From: Obelidium mucronatum
Lineage: Eukaryota; Chytridiomycota; Chytridiomycetes; Chytridiales; Chytriomycetaceae
DNA: 64,000 bases
NCBI GenBank assembly: GCA_025765595.1
Contig: JAIVFH010000139.1
Span: 1 to 64,000 of the forward strand
Direction: 5' to 3'
The position numbers and the translations under genes were made by a program. Positions within the stretch are counted from its first letter, which is position 1. Each line of letters starts with the position of its first letter. The notes under the pieces are model-generated. The model worked only from the letters and a program-made list of their open reading frames with translations, made no database searches and had not been told where the DNA came from. This document shows positions 31,051 through 44,133 of the stretch, in pieces.

Positions 31051-32343
31051 TTAAAAGCCGTCATTTGCCTCCCATCCCATCCAAGTGTTTTTCACGCCTT
31101 TTTGAGAGCTTTTGGCAAAGAAACCAAGACCTTCCGATGTAAACGTCTCAACAACGGCGGGACAATGATTCTTCATTATAAACTCCAAAACAGTTTCCGT
31201 CTTGATGTCTTGAGCTTTCATTCCCTTGTTCCACCAGTGCATTCCCACAGATCTAAAATAAGATTGTGAGTGGGTGCTTTCTGGACGAAAATCAAAATAC
31301 TCAACTCTTTTGCTAGGGATTTCAATAAGCTGCAACTTTTTTTCCAGGGCTGTATAACCTTCTTCCGAGACCCATACGAAACAGGGAAAAATCTACTAGG
31401 TGGAGCGATGCCAAAGTTGCACTCCTCCGCGGGCAAGAGTTTGGTTCCATCTATCTTGGGAGGTTTGCAGTGCTTGTTGTACGTTCTAAGCTTTTTGGTT
31501 AGAGATTTACAAACGGCGAATTGGAATATGTACCTCTCCACCATTCTTGGACCGTTCCGCCCCCACACAGTACCGTTGAACCCAGCCACAAACTCTTCCA
31601 TCTACTTTTGAATTTAGTGACTTATAGCGCGAAAGTACTTCGAAATCTGACATACCATATCGAAGACAAACTTGTCGTGAACCCCAAAACTAAAAAACGC
31701 GTTATTCATGACCTTTGGCCCAACTTGCATTGCGACAGATCTCCCCATCCCACTTAATGGATTCAAAGAAATAATATCAGAGTCCAAATAGACTCCGCCA
31801 TATTTGTACAGGACTGCAAGTCTAAAGGCGTTTCCCAAGTTCTGGTCAACCCAAGTACTTTTCTTGTACGTCTCGTCTTCCCACCACGACTGTAAAGGCG
31901 TATCGTGAAACATTTCAGCCCATTCAAGAGGGACAATGTGAAGCCGGTCGCCCAAGGAATCCTTGGCTCTGGCGCGCCATACAATTGTCGCTTCCATGAA
32001 ATCAGTCACATTGCGCGCGTAAAGTATAATAGAATGATTCCTATTCTGTCGCCTGGTTGTAGTGCAAGAAACTGATTCTTTCTGGGATGCTTCGTTGGGC
32101 CTTTGATAATTTCTCCGAATCCAGTATAAGCCCTTTTGGACCGAGGAATCGGGTTCCTGGGGCCATTGCTTGTTGCTGAAAGTACTGACATCCGCCAGGA
32201 AGCTTCAAATCAATGGCTGATGACTCCTCCTGAGACTGTTCTTCTCTGACCAGGATAGAGTAGTTGACAACATGCAAAGATATTATCAGCGCTAGAATGA
32301 GGGCAATGGTGGGAATGGTACAGTTTCGCTGTGGAAGCTTCAT
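31051..32343 (-). pseudogene. GT32-type glycosyltransferase, tandem copy 4, frameshifted
   Basis: Membrane anchor IALILALIISLHVVNYSIL, then PERISFLHYNQ. Here ~45 bases that encode the conserved PKYLCSIESAA region in the other copies are missing, and the frame changes, so translation meets a stop (HYNQATE). Downstream the family resumes in another frame: RNHSIILYARN, QNLGNAFRLAVLYKYGG, DXD variant VYLDSDIISLNPLSGMGR, WGRNGPRMVERYIF and VGMHWWNKGM. No GT-AG pair could repair the gap as an intron. It is either a recent pseudogene or an assembly deletion. The rest of the coding sequence is well preserved. Confidence 0.7.
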
Positions 32344-32555
32344 TTCTTGAGCTTGGATATTTTAATGATAAGTGAGCAGATAAACCACATGATCAGGCGA
32401 AGCTCTCTTGCTTCGACATAAATTGATGGATTTTCTATCGGTTATCGTCCCGCAATTAGTTCTGGCGAATAATCTGGAGACATGAACCCGCCCCAAAAGT
32501 CCCGCTGCCCGCCACAACTTCAAAATGTACCCCTCCGTATCTGATTGACTAAAAA

Positions 32556-33847
32556 ATGACTCCCGAATCCAACAAGATGCAAAAATCAACGGTTCTTCTT
32601 CCTCGATACGAACAGAGTCCGCTCTTGAATGGACAAGAGGCCATATGCTACGCAACGTTCTTCACGGGAACTCCGCCAACCGCGTTTCTGCGCGAAAGAA
32701 CAGAGCAGATTGTTGCTCTGAATCCCGTTCTCCGTGGCCGCTTGAAACGGACTGTCAGAGGAATTGCCGTTGAGATTCCAGCCGCATCTGGCAGCATCCA
32801 CATCAATGACCATTTTGTTGTTCAAGAAACGCTTGTCACGACCGAAACAAACCCATTGGGTCCAGCCCTTCCTGTGCTTGTTCCTTCGAATCGCTTTGCT
32901 GTTAATGGCAAAACACCTCTTTTTGTGGTTGCTGTTTTGCGCAACCAGTTAGTGAATCAATTTTGTGTCGTTATCGCCGTCAGGTAACTGTTTTTGGCCA
33001 TCCAAAATATTTTTTTGTTTCATTAATCAGATAATTAAGTCATCTCATTGCTGACGGCGCCACATTCTACAACCTTCTGGGAATGCTGGACAAACGCTCT
33101 CACCCTTATGCCCTGACATTCAACCTTGAGCTGGATAACAGCAACAACTTGGAATCCGACGCGGCGAAAGTGATTCCCAACCTGAATCAGATGTATTTCC
33201 AAATCCTGCCACACTTCAGTTATCCGTTAAGATTCGCCACATCTCTGATTACCACGCGTACGGTAGCTTTACCGTCATTCTTCTTTGGAAGAAATGGCCA
33301 CTGGCGCTGGAAACGCTACAATCTTTCCAAATCTTGGATCGACAAGGAAAAACAATCTGCGATGGCGGATAAACCCTCTCCCGACGCGTTTGTGTCAACA
33401 AACGACTGTCTGGTATCATGGTTTCTTAAAACAACGAAAGTGGAATATGCAGCAATGTATTTGAACTTGCGGGGCAAAGTACCTCAACTATCCGCTAACC
33501 ACGCCGGTAACTATATGCGACCAGTTGTATTTCAACGCGGCGAGTTTGAGTCGCCATGGCAAATCCGGGAAGCCATCAGTGGTGATTTTTACGGAAGCAG
33601 TGTTATGAAATCTGGACAACAGTACCGAGCTCCGAAGCTCAAGTCTCAGCTGGGTATTGTTTCAAACGTCTGTGGTCTGTTTAAGCAGCTGGAGCTACCC
33701 GGGGACTGTCAGTTTCTGGAACATCACTACACGCTCAGAAATCACGCGATTGGAGTTGGTTCCCCATATTGCACGGCTTACACTTCAAAGCCAGGGCAAG
33801 TTTGCATTCTTACAAACATTGCATTTGATGAGACCATATTTTTATAA
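32556..33847 (+). CDS. HXXXD-type acyltransferase (condensation/BAHD-like)
   Basis: A two-exon gene. The N-terminal half has GQEAICYATFFTG and LRERTEQIVALNPVLRGRL, typical of CoA-dependent acyltransferase/condensation-fold proteins. Splicing at about 32983-33034 gives VIAVSHLIADGATFYNLLG, whose HLIAD is the catalytic HXXXD with a following Gly. The second half has the expected membrane-free beta-rich region (FVSTNDCLVSWFLK) but no clear DFGWG-type motif. It resembles chloramphenicol acetyltransferase-fold enzymes; substrate unknown. The length (~415 residues) fits a stand-alone enzyme and there are no peptide-synthetase domains nearby. Confidence 0.65.
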
Positions 33848-33998
33848 TTATTAGTTGAGAGTGTAGTTAGTTTAGCTAGTGCAATATATTTCTTTAAGTA
33901 GTTTGTGTGACATCATTTGAATCATTGCATCAGTTCATAGAATTATCTGGACACATTAACAACATTGAAGGAGAAATGCTGCTGCTTGTCGATTGACC

Positions 33999-35361
33999 TT
34001 AAACATAAATTAAGCGCTTAGATACTAACATGAACTTTGAACTCACATTATGCAATCTCTTTGTGACCTCTCGAGTTGCATCCATCGGATCATTTTGCTC
34101 TCGCGGGTTTTGAATCGTCGGCACTGGAACTTTATCGATGTTCGCTTCTCCAACTCTTTTCATCACTGCATTTTTCCATTCTCCTAGTGAGTTTAATTGG
34201 GCTTCCATTCCTTTGGCCTTCTTCTTTGAAGTCCAGAGCTGTTTTTCGGTTTCTTCTTGCAACGCCAGCACTGCTTTAAGTAAGTCCGTGATTTGCGATA
34301 TCTGCATGAGAATACGTCCATCCAAATTTGTCATACTCGAGGGTAATTTTCCTTCCGACAGTTTCGACAAGGAGCACACTGACAAGCGGAGATGAGACAC
34401 TGAAGAGTTCCGCCGCCGGCGACCATCTGACGGAGTATTAAGGGAGTCTGTGGATTTTATGGCTGCCATGCTATCCGTTGATGCCATGGAAGCAATTGAC
34501 GTGTTGGAGGCAACAAGGCGATTATGGCTCATACTGGAAGTGATGATTCCTGCCTGCTGCAATGCATTTGCATAGAGAGTAGACAGCGAGCTTGATTGTC
34601 CCAGTTTGTTGCTTCCAATCTTTTTTCCCTTGGTTGATTTACTGAATCTGGGCACAAAGGTGCCAATATTCCCTGTTACTAACTTTTCTTTAAGATCCAG
34701 TAGACTCCCTTCATCTTCTTCGGCATCTTCATGTGGGTGATTGGGCTCACAATCGCTTTCGTTATTCTCAGAATCGTTGTCATCCAGCTTTTCTAATATT
34801 TTCCCTTCTTCAATCAACCAGTCCAGGAGTTTCGCAGTTTCTCCTTCGATGGAAATCATTTGAAGCTTCATTTGTTCCCGGTCTTTGAGAGCGGTGATTG
34901 CTTTTGTAGATGCAGATTGATGATCCTTTTTTATTTCCTGGAATACTTCACTTATTAGGCTCTATTGGCCAAGGCTATGCTCATATACTTGTCTTACCTC
35001 AATATACGCTTTTAGTTGCTCGCGTTCTCGTGTCCATTGTTCTCTTTCAGTTTCAAGTAAATCTCTGCTGGCATGAAGCTCCGCCACTTGTCGTTCCAAA
35101 GCACGCCGCTCCTTGAAGATTTAAAAAAGGATGCGATTAACGAATAAAAAATTTCTTCTATAGTTCTTCTGTGTGGGACTTTACCCTGGCACTTTTTTCT
35201 AGTGCCTCCACAGCCGCTGTCAATGTCTGTTCATGCTGGATCTCCATTGCGGACATTTCTTCAAAAAGGGATTGATTTTCAGCCAAGAGCTCATCTCGTG
35301 TGGGTTGGTACTGTTGCGTAGGAAGCTGACTGATTGAACGCTCTTTCGATGGAAGTTCCAT
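33999..35361 (-). CDS. Coiled-coil protein, unknown function
   Basis: Starts MELPSKERSISQLPTQQYQ, followed by acidic/charged coiled-coil stretches (DELLAENQSLFEEMSAMEIQ; ERRALERQVAELHASRDLL), an acidic patch (NDSENNESDCEPNHPHEDAE) and a Ser-rich middle with many possible phosphosites. A further coiled coil (LLKAVLALQEETEKQLW) precedes the end RLIYV at 33999. There are at least two short introns near 34900-35160. No catalytic domain is seen. A cytoskeletal or scaffold role is possible but is only inference. Confidence 0.6.
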
Positions 35362-35434
35362 GTTTGCAGAGTATTCTGAAAATAGCTAAAAATAGCATAA
35401 AAGAATCAGACTTTTATTTCGAAGTAAGGGTCGT

Positions 35435-37085
<1,651 letters not shown>

Positions 37086-37127
37086 TTCAAGAATAATAAA
37101 AAGGTGCATAAGATGCCTTTTATTGTT

Positions 37128-38606
37128 CTACATCATCCCCATAGTCATAAGGGCATTCCCCAATAATATTGTGTTTACTGCAGACAAGACGGACTTTATC
37201 TGCTTTGTGTCTGTCGCCCACGTAAAATACAGGTAAATCTGTTTATCTTGGTACTTGTTGAGCTCTGTGACTCGATTCGCGAAATATTGTGTACCGTATT
37301 CGAACGTGTTGGCGGCCGTGAACGTTGGAAAGTACTTTGCAAGGGATACGGTTTCCAGTTTTTGTTTGAACAAATCGATTTTGTTCATGAAGACGATCAA
37401 GGATGTATTTTTGAACATGGGGTGGTTACAGATGGAAGCGAATAAGTTCAAGGCTTCGACCACTGTTGTGACAAGAATAAGGGGCAAGGGAATGCCACAT
37501 AACGTACTTACTTCTGTTCGTGGTTGTATCTTCTTGACAAACTTGGTCAAAGGAGCTGATGGCAATCAAGAATATAATCGCTTTCACGTCTTGAAAATAC
37601 GGTGCCCACTTCTTCCTTTCGCTACGCTGCCCTCCAACATCAAAAACACGAAACACTGTTGTCGGACTGACGTTGAAGGTCGTTTCAGTTATGGTGGTAG
37701 TCATTACACGCGCCTGAAGAATGTCATTCTCTGTGGGTGTATACTTCGGGTCTGAACATCGATCAAGGTTACTCATAAAACTGGGAGAACAAAGTTATCG
37801 ACGCATTCTTAAAAACGAATTTCCTAAATAGTAAAACACTTACTACGCGCAGCAGTCAATCAACTGGTATTCATTCGACCGTTGAAAGCAATATTGAACT
37901 CCGCTATCATTCCACAAACTTCGTATAGCCTCTATATCATCTTTGGACAGCGTAACCGAATTATGAAGTTCTTGAATTTTGGAGACAAAATCTGGTTTTC
38001 GTTTGCCTGAACGAACAAACGCGATATATTCGGCCTCGGCTAGATTGCATATTGAGTCGTTTGGAGTTGCGACAATTCCTTCCACAGGAGGTCCAACGCT
38101 TTCCTCTTGATCTCTCTCTTGAATTTGCGACGTGGTTGATCCATGTTGGTGATGATAGCTTAGAACGAGACTTTGGTCATGATCGCTGGGCCTTTGAAGA
38201 CTAACATTTATGGCATGACTGCTGAGTTTCACTCCACCTGGATGGAAGCCGTAAGGAATTTTAAGTTGTTCCATTGCTTCAACAAGCGTCTGTGAACTTG
38301 CAATCAAGTTTCTAACAACTGTGATGCGGAAAGTAGAAATCTCTTCATCGGTAAACTTGACGCCATTGATCATCTTCATCTGCTTAAGCACTGTCGATTT
38401 CCCACTTTCTCCGGCACCTTTTGGATTCAATATTAATATGAGTTAGGGTAAACATCAATTTTCAAAACTTCACCCAGAAGTAGAAGCTTGATCGTCATTT
38501 TGAGCTGCTTTGCAAGCTGCTGTTCCTCTTCCCGAATCTTTTGGTCGATTAGCTTGCTCGCTGCAAGTTGTACGCGTTCCTCAGCAGTCAAGGAGCCTCC
38601 ACACAT
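37128..38606 (-). CDS. Heterotrimeric G-protein alpha subunit, divergent
   Basis: Membrane-associated GTPase switch downstream of 7TM receptors. Visible: P-loop GAGESGKST, switch II DVGGQRSERKKW, MNKIDLF (guanine specificity) and TWATDTKQI (usually TCATDT). The switch I region reads RVMTTTITETTF, where most family members have TTGI-E, and the C-terminus is LMTMGMM instead of a CxxL or GLF type end. The start at 38606 gives MCGGSL, without the usual Gly at position 2 for myristoylation; another Met lies at 38651. An insertion of ~60 residues rich in His/Gln/Ser sits in the helical domain. It is a lineage-specific Galpha. Confidence 0.85.
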
Positions 38607-38718
38607 TTTAGCGGAAATCTCTTGTTTCTCCTTCAAATCAGTCGGAGGCAAAACTCTCGCTTTTAGTGTTACTTTTTAGCTTTTTTTTACTGATGACATT
38701 TTAATCGGCATTGTATAT

Positions 38719-39939
38719 ATGATCAACAGAGTTGTATTTGATGTTGAGGCTAAACAAGTACTCCAACAAGAATTGACACCATCAAACCAAGAAAGACACG
38801 AAGGAGAGGAAGAAGAGAAGACGGAGAAATCAGTGAACTCGAAGCTGAATGGGGGTCAATCTTAATTGCCAACCTTCCTTGCCAACTTCACAAGGTGTCA
38901 AATATTCTGGCCGACCCATCCACTGGAAGATATTGCTCTTGGGACTCTCAAAGAGACGCTTGGGTTCCTATGGAGGAGTCAACGGGGTCAACAACAGACC
39001 ATCCACCTCTTGTTCGTCTACAAGTGATTGAGTCGTCTGTCAAAGCCATCAGTCCAAACAGCATCGTTTCAATAAGCACTATAAATTCAGAAACTGGGAA
39101 GACTCTCGTTTCAGATTGGCAGAGATGAGGGCCACCTGCTGCTACGTGAGCTGGCGGTTTCTCGAATCCATGCCCTTATATTTGCACAACTGGTATTGAG
39201 TCCGAAAGACGAAGAAGGCTGGATTCATGCTGTGTACATATGTGATTTGGGGTCGACTTTAGGGACATTTGTGAATGGTGTTCGGATATCAAACTCCAAA
39301 GAAAAGGGCAAGTTACTCCGCTTAAACCATGGAAATATTCTCTCGATAGGCACAACTCAGTTTCAAGTACATATTCATAACGAGTGGCCGTGTGCGGCTT
39401 GTTCAATTAATCGGGATAACTTGGTTGGAACGTTTGATTCTATTCTGATGCGTTCCCAATCTGCCACCAAAGTTGCCCCAACTCCATCCGAATCTGTTTC
39501 GTCCTTCAAGTCGGAGCTTAAAAATCTTAAGCGTGCATTTTTGGGGTCGTCTGGGAGCAACGCTTCAAAAGAGAGTGTGAATCACTATTCCGACAGAAGT
39601 GCCCAACGCCGGAAGCTCCACGGTACCACCGATTTGCCTATAGTACTCCAGGGCGACAGTTCTATATTACCTGCATCATCAAGTTCTATTAAACAGCAAC
39701 AGCTACATGTGCAACAGCATTTATATCGCCAACGTTTCTCCGAAGAAACGAAACCCAGCAGCTCATTATCACAATCACAATCAAATTCCGATTCACGGGT
39801 CGGTGGAGTGGGCGAGTCTATGCTCGAGAAGCTTGGTTGGAAACAAGGAACTGGACTGGGAAAGCACCCAACCACAGGCTTACGGGATCCAGTCGCTATT
39901 TCTAAAAAGGACGGAAAAGAAGGAATTGGATTCGAGTGA
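38719..39939 (+). CDS. AGGF1: AGGF1-like protein with OCRE-like, FHA and G-patch domains
   Basis: Domain order follows AGGF1. An OCRE-like repeat (ILADPSTGRYCSWDSQRDAW) comes first. Then an FHA domain: IGRDEGHLLLREL, VSRIHALIF, DLGSTLGTFVNGVRI, which binds phosphothreonine. Last a G-patch: GESMLEKLGWKQGTGLGKH ending GIGFE. G-patch proteins usually act with RNA helicases. A 49-nt segment (about 39065-39113, GTTTCA...TTTCAG) must be removed to join NSI to IGRDEG, so a weak donor is used or there is a small frame error. The exon before 38880 (start MINRVVFDVEAK) is less certain. Divergent from the Galpha gene. Confidence 0.75.
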
Positions 39940-39998
39940 GCAAAACGAAATTATCGCACTGAAAGGTATCATTAAAAATAAACAATAATTTTTGGAAA

Positions 39999-40943
39999 AT
40001 GAGTGATGGTGTAAATCTCACAGAGGATGCTCAAATGTGGACGACTACGACCGTGTTTGTTCTTGCGATGGCAATAATCTCAGCTTGTCAGGCTTTTTAT
40101 GCTGCAGTTTCAGAGATTCTTCGGAGGCGGAACACGAAAAAGGCCGTCAAGTGGCAGAGCCCCTCGATTCGATTCACAACGTTTATTACCTGCGGATGTA
40201 TCGGCCTGATCATAACTTACACGTGCCTCTTTTTAAAACTGCAAGTAATTAATAGTAAATCAAATCTCGCATATGCTGAAAGTGTTGGTGCAACTATTGG
40301 AATGTCAATCGCTCAAGTCTGTTATGTTCAATTCATCTGGCTCAGGGCCAAATCTATTTTATCGCCTGTATTAAGCGAAAATTTTATCTTATTTTTACAA
40401 TATCTCGTCTATTTCAGTCCTCTCCTCTTGAGTCTGCAAGTATTCCCCAAAATTGCTGAGTGGGTTGCAAGAGGGCATAAAATCGAAGCAATTATCGTCA
40501 AAATTACTACCGCTTTAGTAATTGCTATTGCATCGCTACTTATGACTCTTGATTTTGCGCTTGTGTATGTGTTTGTTGTGCAGCAGAATTCTGATGGTTT
40601 GTCTAGAGAAACGAAAGTTATCGCAAAGTACGGAATTGCATCAACCACTCTAGCAACTCTTGGAATCGCGACTATTGCCGGAAATTTTGTGCAAACTTTA
40701 TATTACTACTTGATTCGGGCCCTGGCATACGCGACTTTGAACATGATATTCTTGACATTCACTCTGATGATGAGGGAACTGCGTGCGCAAGACCAAGCAA
40801 GGAATGAGAAGAATGAGCGAGCAGCAAATCTACTTCATGGAAGCGATGAGAAGGCTCTTCGAAAGGGATCCATCAACACAACAATGGGACGAACTCCAGG
40901 GAACTTAAATACCATTCTTGAAGTTTCAGTTGCAGCTCTGTGA
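39999..40943 (+). CDS. Seven-helix membrane protein, unknown
   Basis: A single-exon 314-residue protein with about seven hydrophobic segments: VFVLAMAIISACQAF, ITCGCIGLIITYTCLF, VGATIGMSIAQVCYV, FLQYLVYFSPLLLSL, VIAIASLLMTLDFALVY, TTLATLGIATIAGNF and ALAYATLNMIFLTF. A basic, polar C-terminal tail follows (RELRAQDQARNEKNE). It has no GPCR family signature that I can name. A Galpha gene lies close by, but neighbours in fungi are rarely functionally linked. Confidence 0.65.
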   Translation: MSDGVNLTEDAQMWTTTTVFVLAMAIISACQAFYAAVSEILRRRNTKKAVKWQSPSIRFTTFITCGCIGLIITYTCLFLKLQVINSKSNLAYAESVGATIGMSIAQVCYVQFIWLRAKSILSPVLSENFILFLQYLVYFSPLLLSLQVFPKIAEWVARGHKIEAIIVKITTALVIAIASLLMTLDFALVYVFVVQQNSDGLSRETKVIAKYGIASTTLATLGIATIAGNFVQTLYYYLIRALAYATLNMIFLTFTLMMRELRAQDQARNEKNERAANLLHGSDEKALRKGSINTTMGRTPGNLNTILEVSVAAL

Positions 40944-41045
40944 TACAAATAAAAATAAACAAATATACATACTTTATTGAATTCAAGAATAAAGTAATAA
41001 TAGGAAATAGAGAGAATTAAATAGTACACATTAATTTTGCAATAA

Positions 41046-43620
41046 ATGGACGAAGGAGATCTGCCACCAACGTCCACCTTCACATTTGTCCCAACATCGG
41101 TATCGATTCCCGAACCATCAGGCGGGGAAGCAGAAGTGGTTTTGACCAGCTGGTTGGTGCTCCATTCGGCTTTCAACAATCATTGTCAAATCAATCTTCT
41201 TGAACGATACTAGGGCCATCTTGATTCTCGTTACTCTGTTGATATCTACTCTTTTTGTATCTTATTTACTGGAACGGAGGCGCATCCGTCAGATCTTTGT
41301 GCATGAAACCATTGTTGCGTTGGGAATGGGTGCAGCAGTTGGACTCGTTGTTCGATATATTGGCGATCAAACTGGCGGTGAAAGTTTGAGAGAAATGGTG
41401 TCGTTCGACCACAGGTATGTGGGGAGGGATTGGGACTGATTGTTAATTCTTCACTCATGGCTTCTTCAGATATTTCTTCAACTTGATTCTGCCTCCCATT
41501 ATTTTGAACTCTGGATATGACCTGAAACGCGTTCGTGTCTCTTTATTATTTTCATTTCAGATTGCTTAAGAATCAATCGACTTGAAAAAACGTTTGCGTG
41601 TTTACAGAAAAGTTTCTTTCGGAATTTTGGCACTATCCTCACATTTGCATTCGCGGGAACTCTAATTGCTTCTTTGGTGATGGGAGTTCTGATATACATT
41701 GTGGTTTTACTTCACCTGACACCCGTCCGTCTTACATTCCTGGATTGTATGATGTTTGGATCAATCCTAAGTTCAACGGATCCCGTCACCATTATTGCCA
41801 TCTTCAATCAACTGAAAGTCGATCCTGATTTATTTGCGATCGTGTTTGGGGAGAGTTTGATGAATGATGCTGTTGCGATTGTTCTGTTCACGTTCGTTGA
41901 AATTGAAGTCAACTATATCCCTCCTACTCACGGGCCCAAATCCTTCTTTATATTAGCACGCTCTCAAAATTTCACGGACAAGAAGCTACTGTCACCTCCT
42001 TGCTTGCTGGAACAGTTTCTTTTATCACTGTTTTTTCTGGCTCTTTACTGATTGGGTCCATCATTGCTTTGATCACATCCTTGACACTCAAACACACCCA
42101 TCTGCATAAACATCCCGCCTTGGAATCTTGCATCATCACTTTATTAGCATACAGCAGCTACCTGCTCAGTAACTCGATCCACCTCAGTGGAATAGTCAGT
42201 CTCCTATTCTGCGCCATTCACATTGAAACACTATGCCTACGACAATATGAGTTTACGTACTAGAAGAACGACGAAATACATGTTCCGCGTATTGAGTCAA
42301 TTGGCGGAGAACTTTGTGTTTATTTACCTGGGCGTAACGCTTTTCGCGAATCGAGAACAGGTTTTCAGTCTGACGTTGACGTTCTTCACTTTGGTACGGC
42401 ATAAAAAATATTTTTTTTGATGGTCCTACAGTATTTTTTTTGAACTTTTTTTTTCTGTCATCATCTAGATTATTGTTCTTTTTTCTCGTTACGCATCAAT
42501 CCGACCACTAGCCTCCCTGTTGAATTCATTAAACCCTTCCAAACCTCTGATCCCGCAAAATTACCAGACGATTCTCTGGTGGGCTGGTCTCCGCGGTGCC
42601 ATTGCTTTCGCCTTGAGTTTCGAAATGACAAGCCCAAGTGCAGGCAGCAATGCGGACAACGACACTTGTAGTCTGTGTCATGAGTGTGGTTGGACTCGGT
42701 GGAACAGTTGGGATGGCTTTGGAAGTGAGTAAAGTGAAGCTTGGAGCTGTGGATAATGATGGTGATGAAAGTAGCGAGGATGAAGAAGATTGGGTGAGTT
42801 TTTTATTTTTTATTTTTTATTTTATTTTAATTTTTTTTTTTCTTCTTCTTCTGTACACTATATTAAACTTCCAATGTTTCAGGACGATGAAATTGCATTT
42901 CATGGAAGCGAAGGAGCATACAGCAGGAGTAACAACACTCGCCGAGGTCGAAAAGGTATTCACCAGTCGAGTAATTATTCAATGACAACCCGCTCCATGA
43001 GTGAAGATGCAGCTTCTCGCAACAGTGGTTTCAACACAAGTTCAGCATTTGAATTACGACATCAAAGCAGCATTCAAAAACAACAACACCAACAGCAGCA
43101 GCATCAGCACCATCACCAACAGCATAGAAGGAATATATCCCCAATTCATAGTGAGGCTGAAGAAACAACTATCGGCAGCACAAGTGAACCGACAGAATCG
43201 CACTGGTTCATTGACTTTGACAACAAGTGGATGAAGCCCCTCTTCACGAGACGAAGAGTCGGTACTCACAATACGCGCGGCATTCAACCCCTTAATTTTT
43301 ATTACAATGATGAAGAAACAGTGGAAATGGGGCTATTGCAAACCAACAACAGGAGGCGGGAACGCGAGCAGAGCAAAAAAGGAAAGACGGGCGCTGGAAA
43401 AAGTGTTCAGGAGAATGGTGGCGGGACTGGTTTGTTATCACCGAATTCAGATGCATCTGCGACACGTGCAGCGTCTGTTGGGAAGAGAAGTTCTAAATCC
43501 AGAGTCTCGACTCCAACACATGATTCCAGCAGTAATGGCTGGAGGAACGGATCTGGAGTTGCTGGGTTTGGTGCTGTCCCTTCTTTTAATGCTCCATTGC
43601 AACGGTTGATATGTTCTTGA
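41046..43620 (+). CDS. NHX1: Na+/H+ exchanger, NHX1-like, with two apparent one-base insertions
   Basis: Exchanges Na+/K+ for H+, in fungi mainly at endosomes and vacuoles. Splicing at about 41145-41213 gives TSWAILILVTLLISTLF. Then come the core motifs FFNLILPPIILNSGY, FGSILSSTDPVTIIAIF, FGESLMNDAVAIVLF, TLSKFHGQEATVTSLLAG and LLFCAI/LKHYAYDNMSLRT, plus ILWWAGLRGAIAFALSFEM and RTTTLVVCVMSVVGLGGTV. Two extra bases break the frame: near 42219 (ATT-C-ACA) and near 42643 (GCAGGCAGC). Without them the protein is continuous. The C-terminal tail is long, His/Gln-rich and polar. Either a decaying gene or assembly errors. Confidence 0.8.
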
Positions 43621-43710
43621 GAGCTAAATGAATAGATTCTCTATAATGCAAATGTTTTATTGAAACTGTAGCCACGCAGGGAGATCAAGAAGAAGGACTC
43701 GTTTAAAAAA

Positions 43711-44100
43711 TCACCATATAAATCGGATGACTGCATCCAACATCCGTCGAATGCCCAGTAACTTTTCGTGCTCTGCGGCAATCTCTTCCAGCTTGCGATA
43801 AGACCGTTTCGTCAATTCAGGGTTTCCCAATTCCAACAGCCTGACTCAACATCTCCATCAGCTCATGTTCACTCTCATTCAGTCCGTAGTCAATTTTTAA
43901 ATCATGAAGATGATAAGCAAGACCGCCCTCCCCGTATCCGCTTTCTGGAGTCGGATCAAAATCGCCGCAAGTTGCAAATTCAAAAATCAAATAAACTCTC
44001 TCACAGTCACAAAGAGCAACGATTGTATCTATGCAGATCTGCCTTTGAGAGACTCCACTAGCGAAAAGGAGGGGTTTGAAAACTTCTTTATTCGTAAAAA
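43711..44100 (-). pseudogene. Unknown gene fragment, 3' part, one-base frame break
   Basis: The minus strand reads ICIDTIVALCDCERVYLIF, GLAYHLHDLKIDYGL and SEHELMEMLSQAVGIG, then after one extra A (T-run at 43823-43825) NPELTKRSYRKLEEIAAEH and LLGIRRMLDAVIRFIW with a stop at 43711. The composition and continuity look like a real protein, but I see no start codon before the HNH gene and recognise no family. It overlaps the 5' side of the HNH gene region, so it may be a remnant. Confidence 0.4.
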
Positions 44101-44133
44101 ATATGATAAATTAGTTACAAAACGAAACAAGAC

